A stretch of DNA of 40,000 nucleotides from Caldalkalibacillus mannanilyticus JCM 10596 (GTDB taxonomy: Bacteria; Bacillota; Bacilli; Caldalkalibacillales; JCM-10596). Location of the stretch: contig NZ_BAMO01000043.1 in NCBI RefSeq assembly GCF_000615945.1, positions 1 to 40,000 of the forward strand, in the 5' to 3' direction. The notes below the pieces were generated by a model. That model was not told the DNA's origin and did not search any database. It was given only the letters and a program-made list of their open reading frames with translations. A program made the position numbers and the translations under genes. Below are positions 27,891 to 36,466 of the stretch, piece after piece. Position 1 is the first letter of the stretch, and every line of letters begins with the position of its first letter.

Positions 27891-28895
27891 ATGAAGAAGC
27901 ACTTGAGAACATTGGGGGTTCTATTTATTGTAGGTTTACTTGCGATTGTGACTGTCGCTTGTGGAGGAGGAACAACATCTTCACAACCAGAAGAAAGTCA
28001 AGAGCAAACTCAAACGGAAAATCAAAATGTAGTGAAAGAAAATAATGAGAAATTATCTGGAGAGGTTCAAATAGATGGGTCTTCTACAGTTTATCCGATT
28101 CAAGAAGCTGTAGCAGAAGAATATCGTTCAGTTCAAGATGATGTTCGTGTCACTGTAGGAGTATCTGGAACAGGTGGAGGATTCAAACGTTTCACAGTTG
28201 GTGAAACAGATATCAGTAATGCTTCTAGACATATTAAAGATGAGGAAGCAGCTATTGCGAAAGAAAATGGAATTGAGTATGTAGAGTTACCGATTGCTTA
28301 TGATGGATTATCTGTTGTGGTTAGTAAAGATAATGATTTTGTAAAGGATTTAACAGTGGAAGAACTAACAAAGATTTGGACAGGTGAAGTAACAAAGTGG
28401 AACCAAGTTCGTGCTGAGTATCCTGATGCTGAGATTAAGTTATTTGGACCTGGAACAGACTCTGGTACATTTGATTACTGGAATGAAGTGATTATCGGTA
28501 AAGAAAAAACAATCACTTCGAACTTTGTTGCATCTGAGGACGATAATGTATTAGTAAAAGGAATTTCAGAAGATAAGTATGCACTTGGATACTTCGGTTA
28601 TGCTTACTACGCAGAAAACAAAGATAAGCTAAATCTTGTTGCGATTGCCAAGGAAGCTGGTGGAGAAGCTGTTCTTCCTACTGAAGAAACTATTAATGAT
28701 GGATCTTATGCTCCACTTTCACGTCCTATCTTCATCTATGTTAATACTAAGTCTTTCTTAGAGAAGCCACAGGTTGCTGATTATTTATATTACTTACTTG
28801 AGCATGTAGGAGAGTTGGCTCTTGAAGTTGGATACATCAACTTACCTCAAGTTACTTATGATGAGAATAAAGCGCTGTTAGATGCATTGAAATAG
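27891..28895 (+). CDS. pstS: Phosphate ABC transporter, phosphate-binding lipoprotein
   Basis: A 334-residue binding protein of the high-affinity phosphate importer. The signal peptide ends in lipobox TVAC with C24 as lipid anchor, followed by a Gln/Glu-rich spacer. The mature domain has the phosphate-binding features GSSTVYPIQE, SGTGGGFKRF, SNASRHIKDEE and GPGTDSGTFDYW. The ribosome site GAGGAGG is strong. First gene after the Pho box; a hairpin after its stop may make its level higher than that of the permease genes. Confidence 0.96.
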   Translation: MKKHLRTLGVLFIVGLLAIVTVACGGGTTSSQPEESQEQTQTENQNVVKENNEKLSGEVQIDGSSTVYPIQEAVAEEYRSVQDDVRVTVGVSGTGGGFKRFTVGETDISNASRHIKDEEAAIAKENGIEYVELPIAYDGLSVVVSKDNDFVKDLTVEELTKIWTGEVTKWNQVRAEYPDAEIKLFGPGTDSGTFDYWNEVIIGKEKTITSNFVASEDDNVLVKGISEDKYALGYFGYAYYAENKDKLNLVAIAKEAGGEAVLPTEETINDGSYAPLSRPIFIYVNTKSFLEKPQVADYLYYLLEHVGELALEVGYINLPQVTYDENKALLDALK

Positions 28896-28932
28896 AATAA
28901 GTTAATTTAGCCTGGTTGGAATCGAATGCTAA

Positions 28933-28963
28933 AAAAGTGTGGTGTAATAAACATCACACTTTT
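28933..28963 (+). terminator. Hairpin between pstS and pstC, possible partial terminator
   Basis: A 13-bp stem AAAAGTGTGGTGT/ACATCACACTTTT with loop AATAA and one wobble pair, ending in only four T. It could end part of the transcripts or protect the 3' end of pstS mRNA, giving more binding protein than permease. Confidence 0.65.
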
Positions 28964-29023
28964 CATGCATGTATAATGAGCCCATGCTAGGATTCAGCCG
29001 TTTTGTGAAAGGGGAAACGAGTT

Positions 29024-29974
29024 ATGGAACCTAAAAAATTTACACCATACCCTTCCGTTCGTGAAGAAATTAAGCAAAAAAAAGGGTTGTCAATGAAAGT
29101 AAGCAAATTCAATGAATTTCTTATACCGAAACTATTGTTCATTTGCGCGACGCTTTCTATTTTAGTTACCTTTGGAATTATCTATACTCTTCTTAAAGAA
29201 ACGATTCATTTTTTTGGTCAAGTATCCTTTATCGAATTTATTACCAACCCCAATTGGACTCCACTATTTGAACCTCAAAACTTTGGGATTCTTCCCCTTG
29301 TAGCAGGTTCAGTGCTCATAGCAACCATAGCAAGCTTGGTTGCCATGCCGATTGGCTTAGCAAGTGCTATTTATCTAAGTGAATATGCACCAGATCGTGT
29401 TCGTCGGATCATTAAACCTATCTTAGAAGTATTAGCAGGAGTCCCGACGATTGTTTATGGTTTCTTTGCTTTGTCCTTTGTCACTCCAATCATACGCTAT
29501 TTCCTTCCAGAAGTCGGAATATTTAATGCTTTGAGTGCTGGAATTGTTGTAGGTATTATGATTATTCCTATGATCGCTTCCCTCAGTGAAGATGCCATGA
29601 CTTCTGTTCCGCGAGCCATAAAAGAGGGAGCTTACGCCTTAGGCTCAACAAGATTAGAAGTGGCTATTAAGATTGTGGTACCAGCAGCCTTGTCTGGAAT
29701 TATTGCTTCATTTGTTTTAGCTATTTCAAGAGCCATTGGTGAAACCATGATCGTTACAATTGCGGCTGGCGCTATGCCGAATTTAACATTTGATCCGTTG
29801 CAGCCTGTTCAGACATTAACTGCTTATATTGTACAAGTTAGTTTAGGGGATACACCTTTTGGAAGTACAGCTTATTATACGATCTACGCAGTAGGTATGA
29901 CCTTGTTTGTCATTACATTTGCGATGAACATTATTGCTAACTGGATTGCGAAACGTTTTAAGGAGGAGTACTAA
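29024..29974 (+). CDS. pstC: Phosphate ABC transporter permease PstC
   Basis: A 316-residue membrane permease with six helices. The ABC permease coupling loop is seen around [20 protein letters not shown], which contacts Pst[16 protein letters not shown] is the conserved PstC motif. An AAAGGGGAAACGAGTT site precedes the ATG. The pstA start lies two bases after its stop. Confidence 0.95.
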   Translation: MEPKKFTPYPSVREEIKQKKGLSMKVSKFNEFLIPKLLFICATLSILVTFGIIYTLLKETIHFFGQVSFIEFITNPNWTPLFEPQNFGILPLVAGSVLIATIASLVAMPIGLASAIYLSEYAPDRVRRIIKPILEVLAGVPTIVYGFFALSFVTPIIRYFLPEVGIFNALSAGIVVGIMIIPMIASLSEDAMTSVPRAIKEGAYALGSTRLEVAIKIVVPAALSGIIASFVLAISRAIGETMIVTIAAGAMPNLTFDPLQPVQTLTAYIVQVSLGDTPFGSTAYYTIYAVGMTLFVITFAMNIIANWIAKRFKEEY

Positions 29975-29976
29975 TC

Positions 29977-30851
29977 ATGAAGCTATCCATGGAGAAGGTT
30001 AAGGAAAATCTGCATCGCCGTAGTTGGTACAATCGGCTTTCATATGGGTTTTTTCTATGTAGTACTCTTATTGGAATTATGGTATTAGCTGCCTTGGTAA
30101 TCGATATCTTTATGAACGGTATTGGCTGGCTTAACTGGGATTTTTTTAACAACTATCCCTCTCGTAAACCTGAAAACTCTGGGATCAAGTCTGCCTTCTG
30201 GGGAACGATTTGGATGGTGGGGCTGACTGCACCGATTGCTTTTACTCTTGGAGTTGGGACAGCATCTACCTAGAAGAGTATGCGAAAAAGAATTGGTTCA
30301 CTCGCTTTATTCAAATTAATATCAGTAATTTAGCAGGAGTACCTTCTATTGTATTTGGAATCTTAGGATTAACCTTATTTGTTCGTTACTTGGATTTAGG
30401 TCGAAGCATTTTAGCAGGCTCATTAACCATGGCGTTATTAATTCTTCCTATTATTGTCGTTGCTGCTCAAGAAGCGATTCGAGCAGTACCAAATGAACTG
30501 CGCTATGGATCTTTTGCCATAGGGGGGACTAAGTGGCAAACCATTCGCCGTATTGTCTTACCTGCAGCTATGCCCGGTATCTTAACGGGAAATATCCTAG
30601 CCTTGTCTAGAGCAATAGGGGAAACAGCTCCTCTGATCATGATTGGAGCGTTAACTTTTGTTGCCTTTACTCCAGAAGGACCACTAGATAAATTTACGGT
30701 TATGCCCATTCAGATCTTTAACTGGATTTCAAGACCGCAAGAGGAGTTTCAATATGTAGCAGCAGCTGGAATCATTGTATTATTAGGAATGCTCCTTCTA
30801 ATGAACTCCTTGGCTATTTACTTTAGAAATAAATTTCAGAAAAAATATTAA
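29977..30851 (+). pseudogene. pstA: Phosphate ABC transporter permease PstA, interrupted by a one-base frameshift
   Basis: The ATG at 29977 (KLSMEKVKENLHRR) follows AAGGAGGAG in the end of pstC. Reading runs to TLGVGTA and then S-T-stop at 30271-30273. From about 30264 a second frame carries the rest of PstA ([15 protein letters not shown] to NKFQKKY, ending 30851), including [14 protein letters not shown] and the coupling loop [17 protein letters not shown]. The break is at ACAGCATCTACC, where one base (most simply an A, giving GCA ATC TAC) is missing. Together the parts give a normal length near 290 residues. If real, the pst importer would be inactive. A sequencing or consensus error is the main alternative, as all neighbours are intact. 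Confidence 0.85.
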
Positions 30852-30868
30852 TTGAGGAGGAAAAAGCG

Positions 30869-31687
30869 ATGGCAACGATGATAAATGAGTTACAAAAACA
30901 AAGCAAAAAGCTTTCAAATGTGGCAGCGCAGATTCAAAATGTATTTGAAGTCAATCGTTTAAAGCTATGGTACGGGCAGGATTTGGCTTTAAAAGACATT
31001 AATTTAACTATTGGTGAAAATCAAGTAACGGCGATTATTGGCCCATCAGGATGTGGAAAATCTACTTTTATCAAAACACTAAATCGAATGGTTGAAATGG
31101 TTCCAAGTGTTCGAGTTGAAGGAGAATTGCTCTACAGAGGGAAAAATATTATTGATCCTTCGTATAATGTTGTTGAGCTACGTACAGATGTAGGAATGGT
31201 TTTTCAAAAACCGAATCCTTTTCCTAAAACGATTTTTGAAAATGTCGCCTATGGTCCCAGAATTCATGGAATCAACAATAAGGGACATCTAAATGATATT
31301 GTGGAAAAAAGCTTACGTGGAGCAGCGTTGTGGGATGAAGTTAAGGATCGTTTAGATGAAAACGCCTATGGTTTATCTGGAGGTCAACAACAACGTCTAT
31401 GTATTGCCCGTTGTTTAGCTATTGAGCCTGACGTTATTTTGATGGATGAGCCTACTTCTGCACTTGATCCCATCTCTACATTGAAGGTGGAGGAGCTTGT
31501 TCAAGAATTAAAAGAGCATTACAGTATTGTCATCGTTACACATAACATGCAACAAGCAGCACGCATATCAGATAAAACGGCTTTTTTCTTAAATGGGGAA
31601 GTCATTGAATATGATGATACGGATGTCATTTTTTCAAATCCTAGAGATCAAAAAACAGAAGATTATATTACAGGAAGATTCGGGTAA
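30869..31687 (+). CDS. pstB: Phosphate ABC transporter ATP-binding protein
   Basis: A 272-residue ATPase that drives PstCA. Walker A is GPSGCGKST (58-66), the signature is [13 protein letters not shown], Walker B is [13 protein letters not shown], and the switch histidine is in IVTHNMQQ. The N-terminal extension of about 25 residues is longer than usual. Ribosome site GAGGAGGAAAAAGCG. Only one pstB is present, whereas B. subtilis has two. Confidence 0.96.
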   Translation: MATMINELQKQSKKLSNVAAQIQNVFEVNRLKLWYGQDLALKDINLTIGENQVTAIIGPSGCGKSTFIKTLNRMVEMVPSVRVEGELLYRGKNIIDPSYNVVELRTDVGMVFQKPNPFPKTIFENVAYGPRIHGINNKGHLNDIVEKSLRGAALWDEVKDRLDENAYGLSGGQQQRLCIARCLAIEPDVILMDEPTSALDPISTLKVEELVQELKEHYSIVIVTHNMQQAARISDKTAFFLNGEVIEYDDTDVIFSNPRDQKTEDYITGRFG

Positions 31688-31720
31688 ATCAATCTATATG
31701 GCTTGGGGAGTGGATAAGTG

Positions 31721-32380
31721 ATGGGAATTCGTAAAAATTTTGATAACGAATTAAACGTATTAAAAGAAAAGCTGTTAGAAATGGGAGCATTAACAGAATC
31801 AGCATTGAAGGATGCTGTGGTTGCTTTAAAAACCCAAGATATTTCCTTGGCAGAGAAGGTGATCGAAGGGGATAGATGGATCAATCAAAAGGAAACGGAG
31901 ATTGAAGAACTTGTCGTTAAAATCATTGCTTCACAGCAGCCTGTCGCTAGTGATCTTCGAAAAGTAATGTCGGCTCTAAAGATTACAACTAGTGTAGAAC
32001 GTATTGGAGATTTTGCTGTTGATATAGCGAAGGCAACAAAACGAATTGGTCGAGAAGAATTGATCAAGCCATTACAGGATATTCCCAGAATGGCTGAATT
32101 GACTCAACATATGATTCATGAAGGACTTAAGGCATACATTGAAGAGGATGCTGAATTAGCACAAGAAGTTGCAGCCATGGATGATGACGTTGATTATATG
32201 TACGCAAGTATTGTCAAAGAATTATTACAAAAGATGATTGATCATCCGGGGAAACTAGAGCAGGTTATGTTATTATCGTTTGTTGCTCGATATATTGAGC
32301 GTATCGCTGATCACACCACTAATATTGCCGAAGCGATTCTTTATAGTGTAAAAGGAAAAAGAGTGGACTTAAATCAATAA
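31721..32380 (+). CDS. phoU: Phosphate signalling protein PhoU
   Basis: A 219-residue all-helical protein made of two PhoU three-helix repeats, each with a metal-binding E/DxxxD-type motif (VERIGDFAVDIAKATKR and IERIADHTTNIAEAILY). In other bacteria PhoU links PstSCAB to the PhoR-type sensor and prevents excess phosphate uptake. The start is the ATG at 31721; a GTG directly before it is also in frame. GGGGAG lies 11 bases upstream. Last gene of the pst operon. Confidence 0.94.
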   Translation: MGIRKNFDNELNVLKEKLLEMGALTESALKDAVVALKTQDISLAEKVIEGDRWINQKETEIEELVVKIIASQQPVASDLRKVMSALKITTSVERIGDFAVDIAKATKRIGREELIKPLQDIPRMAELTQHMIHEGLKAYIEEDAELAQEVAAMDDDVDYMYASIVKELLQKMIDHPGKLEQVMLLSFVARYIERIADHTTNIAEAILYSVKGKRVDLNQ

Positions 32381-32403
32381 ACACGTTTTGGTTGTACAAA
32401 AGA

Positions 32404-32447
32404 AAAAAGCAAATCAACGAATCTACGTTGATTTGCTTTTTCTTTTG
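32404..32447. terminator. Bidirectional terminator between phoU and tatC, overlapping the tatC end
   Basis: A 16-bp stem AAAAAGCAAATCAACG/CGTTGATTTGCTTTTT (32404-32419 and 32426-32441) with loop AATCTA. The tatC stop codon (32423-32425 on the minus strand) lies in the loop, so the last tatC codons form one arm. Confidence 0.9.
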
Positions 32448-33136
32448 TATACGATTCGAGATAATGTAACACTTAACTCGAATAATAGTAACAATGGAAT
32501 GATCACAAGAATATCTGAAATAAAATCAGGTGGAGTGATCAGTACAGAAAGCACAATGAGCAAGAAATAAGCTATTTTTCTATACTTTACGAGCTTATAT
32601 GGATCAATAACTCCCAGAGTGGTTAGAAACATCGTGATAAGCGGGATTTCAAATAATAAACCAAATGGTACAGTCAAGTTAAACATAAAACTAAAATACT
32701 TTTCAGCTGTGAACATCGTTTCAAAATGTTCAGCAGAAAGAGCTGTCAAAAAAGTTAAAACGACAGGAAAAACAAGAAAATAACCAAATGAGATTCCAAG
32801 CAAGAATAAAATAAATAGCGCGGGAATGTACGCAAGTGTGACTTTTCTTTCCTGAACAGTCAGAGCTGGCTGTACAAACTTCCAGATTTGATAAGCCGAG
32901 ATGGGAATGGTAAAAGTGAGAGCAATGACACCTGCGATCATAAAATAAATCCACAATATATCGCTGGGACCTAAAATCGTCAACTTCCCTTCCCATTCTC
33001 TAGATAACCATTGATATATGTCCTGAACAAAAACAAATGAAAAAATCAAAATAAAAAGAAAAGCACACAGGGTAGTAATGATTCTTTTTCTTAATTCTGA
33101 TAGGTGTTCGATTAATTCAACCTCTTGGTCCACCAT
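32423..33136 (-). CDS. tatC: Sec-independent (Tat) translocase subunit TatC
   Basis: A 237-residue membrane protein with six helices, the receptor for twin-arginine signal peptides. The N-terminal EHLSELRKRI motif, a first-loop segment with the conserved FxxP-type sequence (FVQPAL), GISFGYFLVFP and the C-terminal LITPPDFISD are typical. AAAGGAGAT lies before the ATG. It follows tatA by 33 bases. As in B. subtilis phoD-tatAd-tatCd, it is next to a Tat-exported phosphatase. Confidence 0.95.
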   Translation of the reverse strand: MVDQEVELIEHLSELRKRIITTLCAFLFILIFSFVFVQDIYQWLSREWEGKLTILGPSDILWIYFMIAGVIALTFTIPISAYQIWKFVQPALTVQERKVTLAYIPALFILFLLGISFGYFLVFPVVLTFLTALSAEHFETMFTAEKYFSFMFNLTVPFGLLFEIPLITMFLTTLGVIDPYKLVKYRKIAYFLLIVLSVLITPPDFISDILVIIPLLLLFELSVTLSRIVYKRKSKST

Positions 33137-33169
33137 ATTGCTCGATCTCCTTTGATTTCAATACGCGCC

Positions 33170-33349
33170 TTACTTTTTCTCTTCAGAAGAATTCTCATTC
33201 GAAACAAGATCTTTGGTTGCTTGTTTGAATTCTTTTAGCGTATGACCAAACGCTCGACCAATCTCAGGTAATTTGGAAGGTCCAAAAATAATAAGGGCAA
33301 TAACAAGAATTAAAATTAATCCGGGGATTCCGATATTAGAAAATGGCAT
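33170..33349 (-). CDS. tatA: Sec-independent (Tat) translocase subunit TatA
   Basis: A 59-residue protein. It has a short N-terminal region, one membrane helix (about 5-22, [19 protein letters not shown]), the [14 protein letters not shown] hinge and amphipathic helix typical of TatA, and a charged tail ending SSEEKK. It forms the pore part of a minimal TatA-TatC translocase, TatA also serving in place of TatB. AGGAGG before the ATG at 33347-33349. It lies 12 bases after phoX, in the same operon. Confidence 0.95.
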   Translation of the reverse strand: MPFSNIGIPGLILILVIALIIFGPSKLPEIGRAFGHTLKEFKQATKDLVSNENSSEEKK

Positions 33350-33361
33350 ATTCTTTTCCTC

Positions 33362-35041
33362 CTAAAATGTAAATCCTGTAATAGCAACGACGGCTGGACG
33401 TGGGATGGAATCACCTTTACGATGTGGCCAAGTGCTCGTAAGACTTTTTAAATCCTTTGAACCTTCTCCTGGATGTTGCACTGCTAAGAAGAGGGTTCTT
33501 TCGTCTGGAGTAAACCATGGGCCTGTTAGCTCAGAATCAACGGGACCTGAAGCAAATTGTAGAGCTTCACCCGCATTTGCTCCTATAGTAGGGATGACGA
33601 ACAATCCATTATTCCCAAAGGGGACAAAAGGTCCTTTTTCAAGATTCCTTCCAGTAGACATGTCAGTTACAGTCCACAGATTTCCCTGACTATCAAAAGA
33701 AAGGTTGTCAGGAGCGCTGAAGCCATTATTACGACCGCCTGCAACGAATATCTCAAAATCAAACTCCATTGCTCCTAAGTCGCTATTTTTTTCGAAGTAG
33801 CGGGTAATATGCCCATGAATGTTTCCATGTACGTCATTGTTTGTATGGGCGACAAAAAATGTTTTATCAAAAGGACTGATTTCGATGTCCTCTGGCCGAT
33901 CAGTAGGGGTTCCTCCCAAGATCATCGCTGCTTCATGCACATTGACAAGTACATCAGCTTGAGTTTGGTACATAGCTAAAAGTTGTTCTTTCGTATACCT
34001 TACATTAAGCGGAACTCTAAAGGACTCATTCTTGAGAGCCTTTTGAACAGCTTCAATCGTTAAAGCAACCCATTCTCCTTTTTTCATATTGGCTACATAA
34101 AGAGTTCCTTCTTCAAGAAGCTTTGAATTACCAATGCCTTTGGCAGCATCATATTTTCCTTTAGATATGTATTTGTATACACCAGCATCTCGCTTATCAT
34201 CTCCCATATAAACGACCACTCGACCGTCATCAGAAAGACCCATTGCCGTGTTTTCATGGTTAAACCTACCTAGAGCTGTATGTTTGCGTGGAACAAATTT
34301 TTTGTCTGTATGATCAAAGGGGTCTACTTCAATTACCCAGCCATAATGAGTCGTGTCTAGTCCAGCGATTTTGGCTGTATTCTCAAAATTTTCTTCACAG
34401 GAGAGAACGGTATTCCACAGCGTCATTCCACCAGAACAGTTCGCAAATGTCCCCTGAGCTTTTGTTGCATTATTGACAGATTTAGTTCCTCTAGCAGGTC
34501 CTACGATTTCAAAATCAGTTAAACCAGTATGACGTCGATTGTATTTTGATTTTGTGTCCATTTTCCATATTCCATCTTTATCACGATAAACCTCAATAAT
34601 CGATCCACCTTGAACATATAACATCTTCTTAATCTGTTCAGCAGAATATTTTCCGTTAATCGGGCTACCTGTAACAAATAGGTCACTAGAGTATTCATGA
34701 TTCACCCAAAGTAATCCACGTTCATTTGATCCATTTAAAGGGAAGTATAATGTGAAGTCAGCATTGAATCCAAATGTGTCTCCTTGTGGATTAATAACAT
34801 CACCGAAAGCCGCAACTACATCGTACTTATATCCTTTAGGTAGTATTAAATCATCTTTTTTTGTAGGTTGTATAGGATCAAAGTATCCTGCAACCTTATT
34901 GGTTTTAAAGCCAAATAAGTGATCAGCTGTTCTGGCTTCAACTGGTGGTGCAAATGCTCCTAATCCTGCTGAAGCAGCGGCTAAAGCAGTAGCCCCTGTT
35001 CCCAAATAGGTGATAAACTTTCGGCGATTCAGTTTCTCCAT
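33362..35041 (-). CDS. phoX: PhoX-family alkaline phosphatase, Tat-exported
   Basis: A 559-residue secreted enzyme of the PhoX/DUF839 family. The twin-arginine signal NRRKFITYLG (R6, R7) is followed by a hydrophobic Ala/Gly-rich stretch and a likely cut after VEA. The mature part has family segments LWVNHEYSSD, NCSGGMTLWNTVLSCEENFE, ALGRFNHENTAM, NVHEAAMILGGTPTDRPEDI and FDSQGNLWTVTD. PhoX enzymes release phosphate from monoesters and use calcium and iron. The start is the ATG at 35041 because AGGAG is eight bases upstream; the earlier ATG at 35062 has no site. It has its own Pho box and tatA-tatC follow, so export and enzyme would be made together in phosphate starvation. Confidence 0.92.
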   Translation of the reverse strand: MEKLNRRKFITYLGTGATALAAASAGLGAFAPPVEARTADHLFGFKTNKVAGYFDPIQPTKKDDLILPKGYKYDVVAAFGDVINPQGDTFGFNADFTLYFPLNGSNERGLLWVNHEYSSDLFVTGSPINGKYSAEQIKKMLYVQGGSIIEVYRDKDGIWKMDTKSKYNRRHTGLTDFEIVGPARGTKSVNNATKAQGTFANCSGGMTLWNTVLSCEENFENTAKIAGLDTTHYGWVIEVDPFDHTDKKFVPRKHTALGRFNHENTAMGLSDDGRVVVYMGDDKRDAGVYKYISKGKYDAAKGIGNSKLLEEGTLYVANMKKGEWVALTIEAVQKALKNESFRVPLNVRYTKEQLLAMYQTQADVLVNVHEAAMILGGTPTDRPEDIEISPFDKTFFVAHTNNDVHGNIHGHITRYFEKNSDLGAMEFDFEIFVAGGRNNGFSAPDNLSFDSQGNLWTVTDMSTGRNLEKGPFVPFGNNGLFVIPTIGANAGEALQFASGPVDSELTGPWFTPDERTLFLAVQHPGEGSKDLKSLTSTWPHRKGDSIPRPAVVAITGFTF

Positions 35042-35098
35042 TTCAAACACTCCTATTCTCATGATTTCACGTTTATGGCATGTCCACGTTCACTTTCT

Positions 35099-35141
35099 AT
35101 TCTACATTGCAAGTATTAAGTCAGTTTAAATACCATGTAAA
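35099..35141 (-). promoter_or_regulatory. Pho box and promoter of the phoX-tatA-tatC operon
   Basis: On the minus strand, PhoP-type hexamers TTTACA (35141-35136), TTTAAA (35130-35125) and TTAATA (35119-35114) stand in 11-base steps, then nine bases, then a -10 TAGAAT (35104-35099). A fourth, weaker repeat may lie at 35152-35147. The geometry is the same as at pstS. Confidence 0.7.
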
Positions 35142-35185
35142 AATTGTAAAGATTATAAAAATGAAAACTGAGTTTCAAAAAATAA

Positions 35186-35238
35186 TTGACACTGATTCTC
35201 AGTTGCAATATAATATACAACAGTGAGAATGAATTTCA
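35186..35238 (+). promoter_or_regulatory. Sigma-A promoter with two Fur-box-like sites, ferric transporter operon
   Basis: -35 TTGACA (35186-35191), 17 bases, -10 TATAAT (35209-35214). Two 15-base sites resemble the Bacillus Fur box TGATAATnATTATCA: TGACACTGATTCTCA (35187-35201) on the -35, and TGAGAATGAATTTCA (35224-35238) just after the likely start; each matches 11 of 14 positions. This predicts repression by iron-loaded Fur. Confidence 0.75.
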
Positions 35239-35277
35239 CTATCGCTAATGTAATTTTAAAAAGGGGAGAAACAAAAA

Positions 35278-36381
35278 ATGAAAAAAACGTTCAAATCATT
35301 ACTTCTTATGTTAGTCATTCTTTGCCTTGCGATTGCGGCAGTAGGATGTGGACAAGGTAATACTAACACAGAAGAACAACCAGAAAAACCAGAAGAAAAT
35401 CAAGAAGCTAATGTAGGAGAAACTGAACAATTAAGTGGAGAACTAGTTGTTTACTCTGCAAGAAATGAGAAATTTGTTCAACCTCTACTAGATAAATTTC
35501 AAGAAGAAACAGGGATTACTGTGAAAGCATTACACGGTGATGATGTATCTGTAAATAGAATTAAAGAAGAGGGAAATAATGTTCAAGCAGACGTATTTAT
35601 TTCTAATGATATCGGCGCAATGGAGCATTTAAGATTAGAAGGATTCCTACAAGGATTTGATGCGCAAGGTATTGATACGATTGATGCGAACTACCGTGCT
35701 GAAGACAACTCTTGGATCGGCTTATCAGCTCGCTCTCGTGGATTTATCTACAACAAAGATTTAATCTCTGAGGAAGAAATGCCAAAAACGATGGAAGAAT
35801 TGGCTGACTCAAAATGGAAAGGTCAATTCATGATTGCACGTGGTGGGAATGGCTCAGTCGTTGCTCATGTATCTGCATTAAGAAATGAGTGGGGCGATGA
35901 CAAAACAGTTGAATGGTTAAGTAAGGTAAAAGAAAATACGGGTGCGATTACAAGTGGACATGGAGATATCCGCAAAGCAGTAGGTGCTGGCGAATTTAAG
36001 TTTGGTGTAGTAAATAATTATTACTATCATCAACAATTAAATGAACCAAGTGACAACAATGTTGGATTTATCTATCCAGATCAAGAAGAAGGTCAAATGG
36101 GCGTATTCGTTAACGCAGCAGGAGTTGCATTAATTAAGGGTGCTCCAAACGAAGGAAATGCAAAATACTTTATCGAATGGTTACTAAAATCTGAAAATCA
36201 GAAAGAATTTTCTTTTGAATCTAAAGAAGTTCCTCTAAATCCAGATGTTCAGACAACAGAAGAAGCAGCTAGAATTTCTGACTATAAGGTTATGAGTATG
36301 CCTTTAAGAGATCTTGGTGAGGTTTGGGCTGATACGAAAGCAATTATTGAGAGATCTGGATTTGATTTAGAAGTGAAATAA
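35278..36381 (+). CDS. Ferric iron ABC transporter, substrate-binding lipoprotein
   Basis: A 367-residue binding protein of the FbpA/FutA family. The signal peptide ends in lipobox AVGC with C24 as lipid anchor, followed by an acidic spacer. The mature domain begins LVVYSARNEKFVQPLLDKF and includes SARSRGFIYNKDL and the Tyr-rich VVNNYYYHQQL, whose tyrosines are the usual Fe3+ ligands. GGGGAG ribosome site. The Fur boxes upstream support iron as the substrate. Co-transcribed with the permease gene. Confidence 0.92.
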   Translation: MKKTFKSLLLMLVILCLAIAAVGCGQGNTNTEEQPEKPEENQEANVGETEQLSGELVVYSARNEKFVQPLLDKFQEETGITVKALHGDDVSVNRIKEEGNNVQADVFISNDIGAMEHLRLEGFLQGFDAQGIDTIDANYRAEDNSWIGLSARSRGFIYNKDLISEEEMPKTMEELADSKWKGQFMIARGGNGSVVAHVSALRNEWGDDKTVEWLSKVKENTGAITSGHGDIRKAVGAGEFKFGVVNNYYYHQQLNEPSDNNVGFIYPDQEEGQMGVFVNAAGVALIKGAPNEGNAKYFIEWLLKSENQKEFSFESKEVPLNPDVQTTEEAARISDYKVMSMPLRDLGEVWADTKAIIERSGFDLEVK

Positions 36382-36466
36382 CAATAAATCATGGACTGTT
36401 TTTTAAATGTCAGCTAAAATGGAAGATGATCAATCAATTCTTGAAACAGCTAACAGGAGAAGCAAA

